A DNA stretch of 36,595 nucleotides from a virus: the IMG/VR virus record IMGVR_UViG_3300030041_000045, positions 1 through 36,595 of that record. One strand, given 5' to 3'. A model generated the notes under the pieces. The model saw nothing but the letters and a program-made list of their open reading frames with translations. It was not told where the DNA came from and ran no database searches. The position numbers and the translations under genes were made by a program. This document shows positions 1 to 8,660 of this stretch, in pieces (the stretch's first letter is position 1; every line of letters begins with the position of its first letter).

Positions 1-18
1 ATGATTTTAGTCCTTTAA
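1..18 (-). promoter_or_regulatory. Ribosome binding site of the next gene, cut by the left edge
   Basis: Read on the minus strand, the last bases of the window are AAAGGACTAAAATCAT. An AGGA Shine-Dalgarno lies about seven bases before an AT that would become ATG if the next outside base is G on the minus strand. The preceding gene stops at 19-21. By position, after the scaffold/protease fusion and the decoration-like protein, the next gene is probably the major capsid protein. That identity is inferred from gene order only. Confidence 0.45.
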
Positions 19-657
19 TTAAACTTCGCACAGAGCGACAGTATCGGTATAGATATATGTCGCCACCCCGGTAGTCCCGTTGTAAGACACAGTTTTGTTT
101 GCGTTTGATGACGGGCTGATGCTCAATACTTTGAACGATGTCGGTAACGCATAGTCGGTATTAGTTACCGTAATCCAGTTATTCGCCCAATTCCAGTAAA
201 ACTGGACATTCACTGCACCACCTTCAATGGCCGACACCGCTGCAGGATTCAAACGCAACGGAATACGTGCGCCGGAACCGTTGCGATAGAAATTGACCGA
301 CATGCCTGGGCCATATGTCTGCGCCGGACTTTGAGGAGTCGTCAAACCAGCAAAAGCCTGGTTAACCACGCACCAGCAACTGATATCAGTTTCACCCGAG
401 GTCGCAGCCAGCAATTGCGGCCCAAGCACACCAGTGCCAGGTACTGAACTTGACGTGACGGTCGCCACATATTCAGTCATCGGCATCCCACCCCAAATTG
501 GAGTTGTGTTGGCCGCAGCATAAACGCCCCCTGCCAATTTAAATTTAATCGCCGGATCATCTTGCGCGTCACCCTGCGTATATCCGTTCGAATTTACATT
601 AAATAACCCGCCAGCGTTTGTTGTCGCCATCGGGTTAAAAGAAATATTTGCACTCAT
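19..657 (-). CDS. Putative head decoration/structural protein
   Basis: This 212-residue protein is rich in Ser, Thr, Asn, Ala and Gly and has few charged residues, as expected of a virion beta-sandwich. It starts MSANISFNPMATTNAGGLFN and has no signal peptide or membrane segment. It lies directly downstream of the DUF2213/scaffold fusion, where many phages place a decoration or cement protein before the major capsid gene. I associate proteins beginning this way with 'structural protein' entries in phages that have the same head module, but that is memory and was not checked. The start is supported by a GGGGCGAAATT leader. A minor capsid or tail role is not excluded. Confidence 0.6.
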   Translation of the reverse strand: MSANISFNPMATTNAGGLFNVNSNGYTQGDAQDDPAIKFKLAGGVYAAANTTPIWGGMPMTEYVATVTSSSVPGTGVLGPQLLAATSGETDISCWCVVNQAFAGLTTPQSPAQTYGPGMSVNFYRNGSGARIPLRLNPAAVSAIEGGAVNVQFYWNWANNWITVTNTDYALPTSFKVLSISPSSNANKTVSYNGTTGVATYIYTDTVALCEV

Positions 658-668
658 AATTTCGCCCC

Positions 669-2534
669 TTAGCGTTTAGCGTTGTTTGCTGTATGAAATT
701 CCATTGCACGGTATGGAGAACTCTTAAACTGGCCTAGCCAGCTATTAATATCACCATAATATTTAGTAATGGTACGACCGGAACCGTCAGATGCTGTGCT
801 ACGAACTGCTTGCAATTGCCCGTCAGCGTAAGCCTTCGGTGATGTTGCATGTTTCAGAGCATCGGCATAAATTTTAGCTTCAAGCATGTTCAACGTGGTC
901 GGGTCTTTTACGTCAGCCAGATTGATCGATTTGCAATCGTCGGAGTAATTTTGCAGACCGCGCATTAAACGTTTGCGGTAATTCAGCAAAGTTTCACCAG
1001 ACAGCGCACGGGATGCTGATTTACCGAAACATGCGTAAGCCGAATCTGCCTTGGCTTGAGCGTCAGCCATTGCCATTTCGTCGTCAGCGTCTTTTTTAGC
1101 CTTGTCTTCCATTTCTTTTTCTGTCAGATTTTCATCTTTTTTGCAGTCTTCGGCGTCTTTCTTATCCTTCGCCTCTTTAAGCGCTTCATCGGCATCTTTC
1201 TTATCCTTTGCCTCTTTTTCTTCGGCGTCTTTCTTTTCTTTAAGAGCCTCATCAGCGTCGGAAGCGCTACGCAGTGTTGGAGCAGGCATGTTTTTTTCCA
1301 TGCTGTCCATACGTGACGATAGTCCGGTAACAAGCGTGGTCACACCATTAATTGCGGACAGTAACTCACTAATCCCCGGCACTGAATTTTGAACCTGGGC
1401 GTCAGCTTTTGCGCCCGTTGTAATTGCATCGCTCATTTCTGACACCTCATTGTTAGTTAATAAAACACCATTTGCATCACCGCCTTTGTCCCACACACCG
1501 CGCCCGCCCTGCTCACTTGTGACTATCGCAATATGATCAATCAAAAAAGGTTGACCTTCGATCAATAACGGGTCTTCTCCTTCAACTCGCACAAGCATAT
1601 TACCGCTCGCGTCGTTGAATACGACATTTGGGGACGTGCTGGTATTTTCTGGATCGGCGATAATTTTTGCAATCGCTTCATCCACATGGCACCGGGCAAT
1701 ACCCCAAATGTCGTCGCCTTTGATATATGGCAACATAATACTACCAATATTGCGTTTTGTGTATTCCTCAGATGACATTGCCGGGCCATCACCATCGCTC
1801 GGATGATCCATAATCACCGGCAATGCCTGACAACGTTTAAGGAAATTGTCATTTAAATAAATTGACGGATCGCGCCAAACATATTCCTGATCTTTTGAGC
1901 GGTAGGCCATCCCCGTGCCAGTTATGCGAATAGCAAGCAATGTAATATTTGAATAAAATTGTGGGCTGGGCAAAATACCGTCGGCCATCAGTTGGGCCAC
2001 ATCAAATTCAGTGCGAGCACCAGCAATTCTAAATGAAGCGATTAATCCGGGGTGTAGGGGGTTCGGGGCAGCGTCGGGCGCTGTCCACACAAACCCGGTT
2101 GATTCGTCGCAAATTTTAACGTCAAATTTGGGAACATCACGGGCGATGAATGTCTGGAAATGACCATCGTCGTGTAGTAATTTCAATGGCCCATCATAAT
2201 CGAAACCGGTTTCTTCCAGTGTTTCGCGTCGGGCAGTTTGCGCCAGATGCTCGCCTTCTTCCTGATGACCACCTGGCAGGCCGAACACGCCCGGGTAATC
2301 GCCGCCGTTGCCGCGTCGCAATAGCAATGTCTCGCCTTCGGGCGTTATGAACATGATGCCTGCTGCTGTAGCTTCTGAGGCATAGACTATTAGCGGGTTG
2401 TCAATACTGGAACCCGGCGCGTCATCAGCCGCAGCAAATTCCTTGCCAACAGATTGCGGCACGCCACCATAGCCGCCCGGAGTATGGGCAGCAGCTTCCA
2501 TTAATCGATGCTGTGCTGGCGATGTTGACGGCAT
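669..2534 (-). CDS. Nudix hydrolase - DUF2213 prohead protease-like - scaffold fusion protein
   Basis: This 621-residue protein has several parts. Residues 5-37 carry the phage motif SPAQHRLMEAAAHTPGGYGG. Residues 50-190 hold a Nudix domain with box G89-x5-E95-x7-R103-E104-x2-E107-E108-x-G110-F; the usual hydrophobic residue after RE is Thr. Residues 200-365 resemble DUF2213, a family found beside portal genes and thought to include prohead proteases. Residues 425-500 are a Lys/Glu/Asp/Ala-rich coiled coil with KDADEALKE-type repeats, typical of scaffolds. The C-terminal part (500-621) is probably capsid-interacting. A protease-scaffold combination fits its place between the head morphogenesis and decoration genes. 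The Nudix part could hydrolyse nucleotides or be structural. The two-domain reading is firm; catalytic activity is not shown. Confidence 0.8.
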   Translation of the reverse strand: MPSTSPAQHRLMEAAAHTPGGYGGVPQSVGKEFAAADDAPGSSIDNPLIVYASEATAAGIMFITPEGETLLLRRGNGGDYPGVFGLPGGHQEEGEHLAQTARRETLEETGFDYDGPLKLLHDDGHFQTFIARDVPKFDVKICDESTGFVWTAPDAAPNPLHPGLIASFRIAGARTEFDVAQLMADGILPSPQFYSNITLLAIRITGTGMAYRSKDQEYVWRDPSIYLNDNFLKRCQALPVIMDHPSDGDGPAMSSEEYTKRNIGSIMLPYIKGDDIWGIARCHVDEAIAKIIADPENTSTSPNVVFNDASGNMLVRVEGEDPLLIEGQPFLIDHIAIVTSEQGGRGVWDKGGDANGVLLTNNEVSEMSDAITTGAKADAQVQNSVPGISELLSAINGVTTLVTGLSSRMDSMEKNMPAPTLRSASDADEALKEKKDAEEKEAKDKKDADEALKEAKDKKDAEDCKKDENLTEKEMEDKAKKDADDEMAMADAQAKADSAYACFGKSASRALSGETLLNYRKRLMRGLQNYSDDCKSINLADVKDPTTLNMLEAKIYADALKHATSPKAYADGQLQAVRSTASDGSGRTITKYYGDINSWLGQFKSSPYRAMEFHTANNAKR

Positions 2535-2648
2535 TTAATAACCTTATAAATTTAACAGCAATTTGATGCAGGCGATGCCTTTAGAACCAACCGGGAACCG
2601 ACTTAATCAGTCGTAAGGTGGTTAGTCAGACCAACCGCGACGGGCGAT
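2535..2648 (-). other. Intergenic spacer with two small inverted repeats
   Basis: This 114-bp gap breaks an otherwise tightly packed operon. On the minus strand it can fold GGTTGG-TCTGA-CTAACC followed directly by CGACT-GATTA-AGTCG (plus strand 2599-2613), so two adjacent short hairpins are possible. There is no T-run, so it is not a classic terminator. I tested it by eye for a tRNA and found no usable anticodon loop. It may be an mRNA processing or stability element upstream of the protease/scaffold gene. Confidence 0.3.
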
Positions 2649-3464
2649 CTACTTCACATCATTTGCCGGTAATTTAGATTGTAAATGAATCTTGCCTTTT
2701 TCAGTTAAAAATTCTTCGGGGAATCTTCGCAAATTATAAATGTACTGGGCGTGGCACGAACAAAATATTTCCTCACCCACCGCTGTAATTTGATCGTAAT
2801 AGCCATTTATCGGTTTTAGTAGCCCGGCTTTTATGGCCCAAGTGTCACGTAACAGATAAATTTTCTCGTCGCGCTCCTTGTGGTCTTCGCGATAATCATA
2901 GCCAGCCTGACGCCATTTCGAATGCCAGATCAAACCCAACGCCCCGGCATCGGTGGCCACAACCTCATTAATTGCGCCGATTAATTTGTGCGTCTGGTCG
3001 ATAATTACCCGGTTTTGCTTAAATCGGATCGACGCTAAATCTTTTTTAATTTTTGTTTTTTCAGCGACTTTATCGACGGCTTTAGAACCGCCATCTGGGA
3101 TCGACGTTGCCCAGCCTTGGAACCGTCGCAGCGTTGAATTGATCGCTTCCTCGCGATTTTCTTTGATCAGATTCGTACTGGCGTAAATCCGGCGTTGCAA
3201 CTCTTGGCGCAATTGAGGCTTGAGCTTATCGATAGTAAATCTGGAAACATCTTTGTTCACCAAACCCCCTCGAATCACCAACCGGTCAAACGCTTTATTG
3301 AGCGCACGGGCGATTTCCTGTTCCATTTTATGGTTTGGAATAAGTGACCGCGCCGCGGCAAATCTGAGTTTGGCGACCCATTGTTTCAGCCGTTGCTCGT
3401 CATCATAGCCATAAACGATAAAATCATTTACCGCAGCCGACAGGACGGTGTAGAAGTCATTCAT
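2649..3464 (-). CDS. Phage head morphogenesis protein (Mu gpF / SPP1 gp7-like minor head protein)
   Basis: This 271-residue protein is helical and Arg/Lys-rich in its first two thirds. Near the C-terminus it has the family's His/Asp/Cys cluster: WHSKWRQAGYDYREDHKERD, then LRDTWAIKAG, then EEIFCSCHAQYIYNLRRFP. In the Mu F-like family this region resembles a degraded ADP-ribosyltransferase or zinc-binding fold, and the protein is a minor head component needed for assembly. It sits two genes downstream of the portal gene, the standard location. It starts at ATG 3464. Confidence 0.8.
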   Translation of the reverse strand: MNDFYTVLSAAVNDFIVYGYDDEQRLKQWVAKLRFAAARSLIPNHKMEQEIARALNKAFDRLVIRGGLVNKDVSRFTIDKLKPQLRQELQRRIYASTNLIKENREEAINSTLRRFQGWATSIPDGGSKAVDKVAEKTKIKKDLASIRFKQNRVIIDQTHKLIGAINEVVATDAGALGLIWHSKWRQAGYDYREDHKERDEKIYLLRDTWAIKAGLLKPINGYYDQITAVGEEIFCSCHAQYIYNLRRFPEEFLTEKGKIHLQSKLPANDVK

Positions 3465-3480
3465 AACTGATCAAGTTTCA

Positions 3481-3533
3481 TTTTGGTTTAGGTTCCGTTG
3501 GTTCGGCCATTGGCGTTGGTGGTACATATTCCG
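3481..3533 (-). repeat. Duplicate of the portal gene 3' end (copy 1)
   Basis: Fifty-three bases here match 3851-3903, the last codons of the portal gene, at 47 of 53 positions by eye. In the portal gene the segment encodes YVPPVPMVEPTEPKPK. Here it is read out of frame by the 116-residue ORF, although the portal-like frame is still open to a stop at 3478. Confidence 0.8.
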
Positions 3534-3838
3534 GCACGTTTGGCATCAAGCCATTTCGCAAATTTGGACGAATATGAATCTGGGTCAACAAGCTCAATAG
3601 TCAAATTTTCCATTTCAACAGGCGGCATGCTACTGAAATATTCAGGATGTGATTTTGAGAGTTCGCGCAGATGAGTTTGATTCAGTGTGACCATGACCAA
3701 ATGCTTAGAACTCAGATCAGTTTTATGGGTTTTGTCCAAATATTCATTTCGATCCAGTGTCATATCAACCCATTGAATTGACGTAAGACCTGATTTATCA
3801 GCACCAGCGTAAGATTTTCTTGGGTCATATGAGTTCAT
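3488..3838 (-). CDS. Hypothetical protein between portal and head morphogenesis genes
   Basis: This 116-residue protein is not recognised. It begins MNSYDPRKSYAGADKSGL, is polar and looks soluble. Its last ~17 codons (ICTTNANGRTNGT and upstream) are read out of frame through a DNA copy of the portal gene's 3' end. In the +1 frame the same bases encode EYVPPTPMAEPTEPKPK followed by TGA at 3478-3480, nearly identical to the portal C-terminus. The original C-terminus was therefore probably different, or the present one arose by recombination within the duplicated segment. It lies 10 bp downstream of the portal gene and would be co-translated with the head genes. Confidence 0.6.
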   Translation of the reverse strand: MNSYDPRKSYAGADKSGLTSIQWVDMTLDRNEYLDKTHKTDLSSKHLVMVTLNQTHLRELSKSHPEYFSSMPPVEMENLTIELVDPDSYSSKFAKWLDAKRAGICTTNANGRTNGT

Positions 3839-3847
3839 AGCGATTCC

Positions 3848-5257
3848 CTATTTAGGTTTAGGTTCCGTTGGTTCGACCATTGGCACTGGCGGTACGTATT
3901 CCGCCAGTGCCTCATAATCCATAATTAATTGACTGTAAAACATTTCGGGCATTTCGTTCAGATTGTCAGCGGCCCATTGCAGTAAAACCGCGCGGTTTTC
4001 CGGGTCGACAACCGGCAACATGGTACGCATAATTTCGGTCAGATTTTTGACTTTATACTCGTATGCCTTGGCCTTTTCTTCCGCAGATTGCTCAAGCAAG
4101 CTTTCCCACGCGGGTTTGAAAGCCTTGTCCCACTTGTAAAACGCTTGCTCGTACGTCAAACCTTCGTAAATCTCCGGGCAGTCGGCTTTGACCGCTTCGA
4201 AAAAATCCTTGTTCCAAGCACGATGCTTTACGATTTTGTCAAAGAAGCGGAATAGCGGTGCCATGTCCACACGCACACCGTCGATAAATTGCACGATTGA
4301 TTTACTGTCCTCGGTACCTTCCCCGAATCCGTTGGCGAACGCTTCCTCTTTAATCAATTGGGCAGGCACGTCCGATCCGGCTGCAATATTTGCGACGATA
4401 TTGTCGCGCGCCGTGGTCATCGCGGTGTGCGTATTTTGCAGATCGATCGACATAATGTCTTCGTCAGGCTCAATGCTCAAAACGTTACCTGTCGTGCCCT
4501 GTTGCAACAATGAGCGCTTGATCCCTGAAAATGCCTGCATCAAACCGTTGACAATTGACCCGCCTTGTTTAATTTTAGCAATGAGCAACCCGGCCTTAAA
4601 CGTCACCATGTCGTCCGTCACCATCGACTGGATATAAGACCGCATCGGGTATAAAACTCGCTGAAATACCGACCGACCGGTGTAACCATACGCTGACGAT
4701 TGAAACGCCAGATAAATCGGCGTACCGTTAAAAATAACGCTGGCGCGACTTGGGTGATATGGTTGCCCCGCCGCAGTCGTGTAATTTAACGGTTTTTGAA
4801 AATCAGGCGCATTCGGATTTTGATTTGTGACGATTGATCCCGCCATATTGAGCGGGTCCAACTGGTTGAAATACAGTTCCATCCCGGGAAGCGACCAAGG
4901 GTCTATTGGTTTGTCAGTCGGGATTGTTGGGCATCCATAGACAATCCCGCCCGCGCCATAACACCGGCTAATGTACATCACGTCGCGAATGTGGTTAGTG
5001 GCACCCAACGCCTCCCATTCGGCTTCGAACGCTTGCGTCAGCATATCTTTGGGCTCAGCGTCAACGTTAATTTTGCGCGGTTTGGACAATGCCAAATTGA
5101 CCGGCTTTTCGACCAACTTGCCGCCCAGCGGATGATATATCCACAGTTGTTTGCATAGCTCATACCCCGCCTGTGTGCCAGGGTCGATACCGTTGGTGTT
5201 CAGCAGCATAAGCAACTGGCTGGGGACAGATGATGTATTGACAGCAATGTTCGACAT
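3848..5257 (-). CDS. Phage portal protein (DUF1073-like)
   Basis: This 469-residue protein would form the dodecameric ring at the capsid vertex through which DNA is packaged. Typical features are the N-terminal GTQAGYELCKQLWIYHPLGG region, the YISRCYGAGGIVYG strand, the LDPLN segment, the GRSVFQRVLYPMRSY helix and PAQLIKEEAFANGFGEGTED in the stem/clip area. This resembles the DUF1073 group of portals. The length is normal. It directly follows the large terminase (stop at 5258, start at 5257). The C-terminus is a Pro/Glu-rich tail, YVPPVPMVEPTEPKPK, whose DNA is duplicated 370 bp downstream. Confidence 0.9.
   Translation of the reverse strand: MSNIAVNTSSVPSQLLMLLNTNGIDPGTQAGYELCKQLWIYHPLGGKLVEKPVNLALSKPRKINVDAEPKDMLTQAFEAEWEALGATNHIRDVMYISRCYGAGGIVYGCPTIPTDKPIDPWSLPGMELYFNQLDPLNMAGSIVTNQNPNAPDFQKPLNYTTAAGQPYHPSRASVIFNGTPIYLAFQSSAYGYTGRSVFQRVLYPMRSYIQSMVTDDMVTFKAGLLIAKIKQGGSIVNGLMQAFSGIKRSLLQQGTTGNVLSIEPDEDIMSIDLQNTHTAMTTARDNIVANIAAGSDVPAQLIKEEAFANGFGEGTEDSKSIVQFIDGVRVDMAPLFRFFDKIVKHRAWNKDFFEAVKADCPEIYEGLTYEQAFYKWDKAFKPAWESLLEQSAEEKAKAYEYKVKNLTEIMRTMLPVVDPENRAVLLQWAADNLNEMPEMFYSQLIMDYEALAEYVPPVPMVEPTEPKPK
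3851..3903 (-). repeat. Portal gene 3' end (copy 2 of the 53-bp duplication)
   Basis: This is the in-gene copy, encoding the Pro-rich portal tail. It matches 3481-3533 with about six mismatches. The two copies bracket the 116-residue hypothetical gene, as expected if that gene entered or was rearranged at the portal 3' end. Confidence 0.8.
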
Positions 5258-6541
5258 TTAAACGCCCTTTTTATTTCCAACACCAATCGCAATGCCGTAC
5301 ATGACGCAATCAGCTACGTCGTCGGCACGTTTCGCAGCATTTTTATCGCCAATGCGATAACCGCCCAATTGTGTCAGTAAATGATTTTTAGACTGCCCCT
5401 TAAAAGAGACATTTTTATTATAAGCCTGTTCCGCTATTTTTATTAAACCTTGATGATAATAGCCAGACACCGATATTGCACGCTCATCTTTGCCTAACGA
5501 TGTCAAAATGCTATCAATAGCGTGAGTCGGCCAATTGCGATTGCGTCCCTGCTGAATCAAAATGCTACCCGCCGCCGCGTCTTCGATGAACGCACCAACG
5601 TTACCGTGTCGGGCACCAGTAATTTTCGCCAAATCTTCCAGGCGCTGGAAAACGGATGGCAGCCACAATTCCAACATGGCGCCGTCAATCTGCACCACGT
5701 CCCAATCCAAAATAATTAACGGATGACCATAAATTTTATTGATCGCAAAATAAACGACCGCTGTACCGTCGTGCTCTTTGCCCCCCTTGACTGCCGTATC
5801 AATTACGGCATACACGCCGTCAACTTTAGTCGGCATAGCGACGGGTAGACCGTCGACCAGCATTTTATCAATGCTAAAAAACGCTTCACCTGACCAATCG
5901 ACAAACTCGGCGAGATATTCCTGGCGGAACACCATGGGATGATTTGTTCGCTCATATTCAGCGAGTTCATCAGGCGGCACATATGGGTTTGAGATCGACG
6001 GCGCATGAAACTCCATCCAGCCTAGCGATTTATCTATGCAAATTTCGTAAAAAAAATTATCAGCGTCGATACCGAACGGCGTGGAAAACATGGATGCGCG
6101 ACCTTTTGTGGTCAGCATCGTGGGCAATATAGCCTGTTGCCATATGTCTTTAAATTGCCCGTTTTTAGTAAATGCAGTTTCATCAACCAGAACTTCATCA
6201 TATTCACGCCCGCGTCCAGCCAGATAATTGTCGTCAACAGACCAAAAATCAATCAGTCCGCCAGTCGATAAGCGAATGAGGCCATTTGTACGATCTTTAC
6301 GAGTAATAAGCGGATGTAGAATATTTTCGAGCAATGAAAATATCTCTGACCATTGCTTTTTGTTGGGCGTAAATATTCCGACTTTTTTGCCTTTCATGGA
6401 ATAATTTCCCGCCAGTGTGGCGATCATCAGGGTTTTACCCCATCGGCGTCCACATCGAACAACGTTTCGTCTTGTCCACCGATTATATAAAGCACGTTGA
6501 CCAGTGTGCATCGACGGTAACTCGATGACTCTCTGAGACAT
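5258..6541 (-). CDS. terL: Terminase large subunit (ATPase/nuclease)
   Basis: This 427-residue packaging motor cuts concatemeric DNA and pumps it into the prohead through the portal. Walker A is CGRRWGKT at 30-37, Walker B VLVDE at 117-121, and a motif III-like STPFG follows. The RNase H-like nuclease half shows acidic positions in VYAVIDTAV, AFIEDAAAG and KRADDVADC. The gene overlaps the small terminase by one base (TAATG) and abuts the portal gene. The order TerS-TerL-portal-head morphogenesis is canonical. Confidence 0.95.
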   Translation of the reverse strand: MSQRVIELPSMHTGQRALYNRWTRRNVVRCGRRWGKTLMIATLAGNYSMKGKKVGIFTPNKKQWSEIFSLLENILHPLITRKDRTNGLIRLSTGGLIDFWSVDDNYLAGRGREYDEVLVDETAFTKNGQFKDIWQQAILPTMLTTKGRASMFSTPFGIDADNFFYEICIDKSLGWMEFHAPSISNPYVPPDELAEYERTNHPMVFRQEYLAEFVDWSGEAFFSIDKMLVDGLPVAMPTKVDGVYAVIDTAVKGGKEHDGTAVVYFAINKIYGHPLIILDWDVVQIDGAMLELWLPSVFQRLEDLAKITGARHGNVGAFIEDAAAGSILIQQGRNRNWPTHAIDSILTSLGKDERAISVSGYYHQGLIKIAEQAYNKNVSFKGQSKNHLLTQLGGYRIGDKNAAKRADDVADCVMYGIAIGVGNKKGV

Positions 6542-7056
6542 TAGTCAAACCCACCAATAATTTGGATGACTTGCGGCTCGTCTTTAGTTTCGCGATTTTT
6601 GGGATTGAGCATTGACCTGGCAATTACTGACGATTCGTTGGCCAAGCGACCAAGCACCATCACATCGTTCGCAATCTGTGCATTGCTCGGATGTGTAACT
6701 GGCAATGTCGGATCATATGCTTCCATTTTTTGGTCGGCGTGCATGTTTAATTTATGTGCTGTCGCGGCCCCGTAATTACCAGCATGCAGCAAATGGCGCT
6801 GCATCTGCTCTAATAACTCAACATGTTTCGAAACAGCGACTTTTTCCGGAACAGTCAGTTTAGAAACGGCAGCGTTTGCGTCAACAACTTGATTAGCTAT
6901 GGCTTTGAGCTTTTCCGTACTTTTTGAAAATCTTTCAGAAATACGCGCAACACCCACGCCGTACTGCTTTGCCAAATGACTCGCCCGCTCCCCACGCATC
7001 AATTTAGTGCGTATCTCTTCCCATTGCACGGGCGTTAATTTTGAGGGGCGACCCAT
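6541..7056 (-). CDS. terS: Terminase small subunit (DNA-binding)
   Basis: This 171-residue protein begins MGRPSKLTPVQWEEIRTKLM, followed by an HTH-like segment (RGERASHLAKQYGVGVARIS), as expected for a terminase small subunit that recognises the packaging site. The central part is helical and suited to oligomerisation; the tail is acidic and hydrophobic and may contact the large subunit. The assignment rests on the HTH, the size and the one-base overlap with TerL. Confidence 0.8.
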   Translation of the reverse strand: MGRPSKLTPVQWEEIRTKLMRGERASHLAKQYGVGVARISERFSKSTEKLKAIANQVVDANAAVSKLTVPEKVAVSKHVELLEQMQRHLLHAGNYGAATAHKLNMHADQKMEAYDPTLPVTHPSNAQIANDVMVLGRLANESSVIARSMLNPKNRETKDEPQVIQIIGGFD

Positions 7057-7064
7057 AAATTAAA

Positions 7065-8300
7065 TTACTGAACCATTTGTTGTAAAACTGGCTGCAACAG
7101 TTGTTGCCCGATGTACAAATTACCCGCTACAGAAGGATGCGTGCCGCCGTTTGTGTAAGCCGGATTTGCCCATTGCCCAGGATTTGCCTGTCCGACTTGC
7201 TGAGCCAACACTTCAACGTTGCAACCATTGCCGCCAGAATTGACATACGCCTGCCAACGCGCCAATTGGTTAAGACGGTACCCATTTTGCGTTGGAGTAA
7301 ATCCGCTATTCGGAAAAGGACTCATTAAAATCACACGTTTTCCTTGCCCTTCGATGATCTCCACGATCTGCATCGCATATTCCCACTGTATGTCCCAAGC
7401 GGACTGTGTGGTGATATCAGAGTTGATCGTGTAGCACGGCACCAGGTAAATATCGGCATTGACGTTTGTGACCAACGTGTTTGCGTTGTAAGCAATTTGC
7501 TGGATTGTCGCACCGCTGCACCCGCCGCTAAACCAGGACACGTTTTTACCGGCAGCTAAAATACTGGCGCATGCGATAAACCCGTACGCCATAATTGTGG
7601 TCGCTCCGTCGTCGTTACCGGCCATGATCGAATCACCAATACCGCAAACGCTGGTGAACAACTGGTCGTACTGAAAAATGGCGCCGCTGAATAGCAAAAC
7701 TGGCGTATTTGTACCGCCCCCACTTGTCCAGTTCGACGGTGTTGCCACACTATTAACGCCATAATTGACGTTAAATTGCATACTAAAACCCAGGTTGTTC
7801 GACGATCCGTATAATGTCGTCCAGGGTGATGGAAGCGTAGCGTAGGACGAATTGGTATTGCCCGTGGCGATAAAATTACGAACAAAAAGCAACGGATACA
7901 AACCACCATCCGCATCGCCAGCTGCGCGCGCAACACTTTTTATTGGTATCAACGGGGTGATATATTGGCTCGGCTCTTTCGTCGAACCGGCAGGAATAGT
8001 GATAGACCCAAGTGCCGTGCCCCAACCACCGTCAGGGTTATTGATGTTATTGACACCGCTCGGGTAAATTGTCGAACCAACCCCAATGATCGTATTGTCA
8101 ACTGTCGCTATTGATCCGGACGTGTTGTTAAAAACAAGTTTTACGCCGTTGAACGATCCGGCAGCACAAATAACATGCCCGTACGTGTCGTTTTGAGAAG
8201 CCCCATTACCCGTGGTTAAGAATGGGTTTTGAGAGCATCCAGACAGCAATTTTCGTTGGTAGGGTACCGCTTGTTTTGGGGCGATGACGGGCTGAAACAT
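7065..8300 (-). CDS. SGNH/GDSL-type esterase, probably virion-associated
   Basis: In this 411-residue protein the first ~210 residues are beta-rich and low in charge, like a virion attachment domain. The second half is an SGNH hydrolase. Block I is CGIGDSIMAG with nucleophile Ser224, block II SGGCSGATI supplies the oxyanion Gly, and block V is GGTHPSVAGN with His388. The Asp expected three residues before that His is a Gly (Asn is at -4), so the triad acid is altered or elsewhere. Such phage esterases often deacetylate surface polysaccharide or LPS during adsorption. The gene precedes the terminase genes in the late operon, away from the tail-fibre genes at the right end. The fold is fairly certain; the substrate is unknown. 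Confidence 0.75.
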   Translation of the reverse strand: MFQPVIAPKQAVPYQRKLLSGCSQNPFLTTGNGASQNDTYGHVICAAGSFNGVKLVFNNTSGSIATVDNTIIGVGSTIYPSGVNNINNPDGGWGTALGSITIPAGSTKEPSQYITPLIPIKSVARAAGDADGGLYPLLFVRNFIATGNTNSSYATLPSPWTTLYGSSNNLGFSMQFNVNYGVNSVATPSNWTSGGGTNTPVLLFSGAIFQYDQLFTSVCGIGDSIMAGNDDGATTIMAYGFIACASILAAGKNVSWFSGGCSGATIQQIAYNANTLVTNVNADIYLVPCYTINSDITTQSAWDIQWEYAMQIVEIIEGQGKRVILMSPFPNSGFTPTQNGYRLNQLARWQAYVNSGGNGCNVEVLAQQVGQANPGQWANPAYTNGGTHPSVAGNLYIGQQLLQPVLQQMVQ

Positions 8301-8309
8301 GAGCTCACC

Positions 8310-8660
8310 TCAAATGTAATTTGTGTATGTTCCGACTGCCGTAGTGCCGGACGTTAAAATTTCGGTCACGGACAACGGCAAAATATTTGGACTACCCGAA
8401 TTTAAATAAATCGAATACGTTGTGCCGCTCGATAACTGCATGTTCACGGTGCCGGAAACCGTCAAAACAATCGCAATTGCACGGCCCGCTGTGCCGACTG
8501 TACCCGGCGTTAAAACCGCGACGTTGGACACGGGGGCATTGTTGCTGTCACCAGCCGACAACGGGTTGCCTGAACCCACGGCGGTACCGTTTTGGACGAG
8601 GTAGGCTGGTATCGCCGCCAGCGGCTCGCCAATCTGATTTGGGGGGTTTGAAATCGCCAT
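8310..8660 (-). CDS. Small putative virion protein
   Basis: This 116-residue protein begins MAISNPPNQIGEPLAAIPAY and is otherwise Ser/Thr/Gly/Val-rich (AVLTPGTVGTAGRAIAIVLT), compatible with a beta-structured fibre or decoration component. It has no transmembrane segment or signal peptide. It is the first gene of the leftward late operon. The start is preceded by TTTGGAGCATGTGCA, a GGAG Shine-Dalgarno. It lies nine bases upstream of the SGNH esterase gene, so the two products may assemble together. The function is not recognised. Confidence 0.6.
   Translation of the reverse strand: MAISNPPNQIGEPLAAIPAYLVQNGTAVGSGNPLSAGDSNNAPVSNVAVLTPGTVGTAGRAIAIVLTVSGTVNMQLSSGTTYSIYLNSGSPNILPLSVTEILTSGTTAVGTYTNYI

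Noticed and set aside
1056-1392. Plus-strand Phe/Ser-rich ORFs that look like membrane proteins
   Set aside because: They are antisense to the Lys/Glu-rich scaffold coil; AAA and GAA codons read as TTT and TTC on the other strand.
2535-2648. Possible tRNA in the structured spacer
   Set aside because: Two hairpins exist, but no seven-base anticodon loop with U33 and no T-arm consensus could be fitted on either strand.
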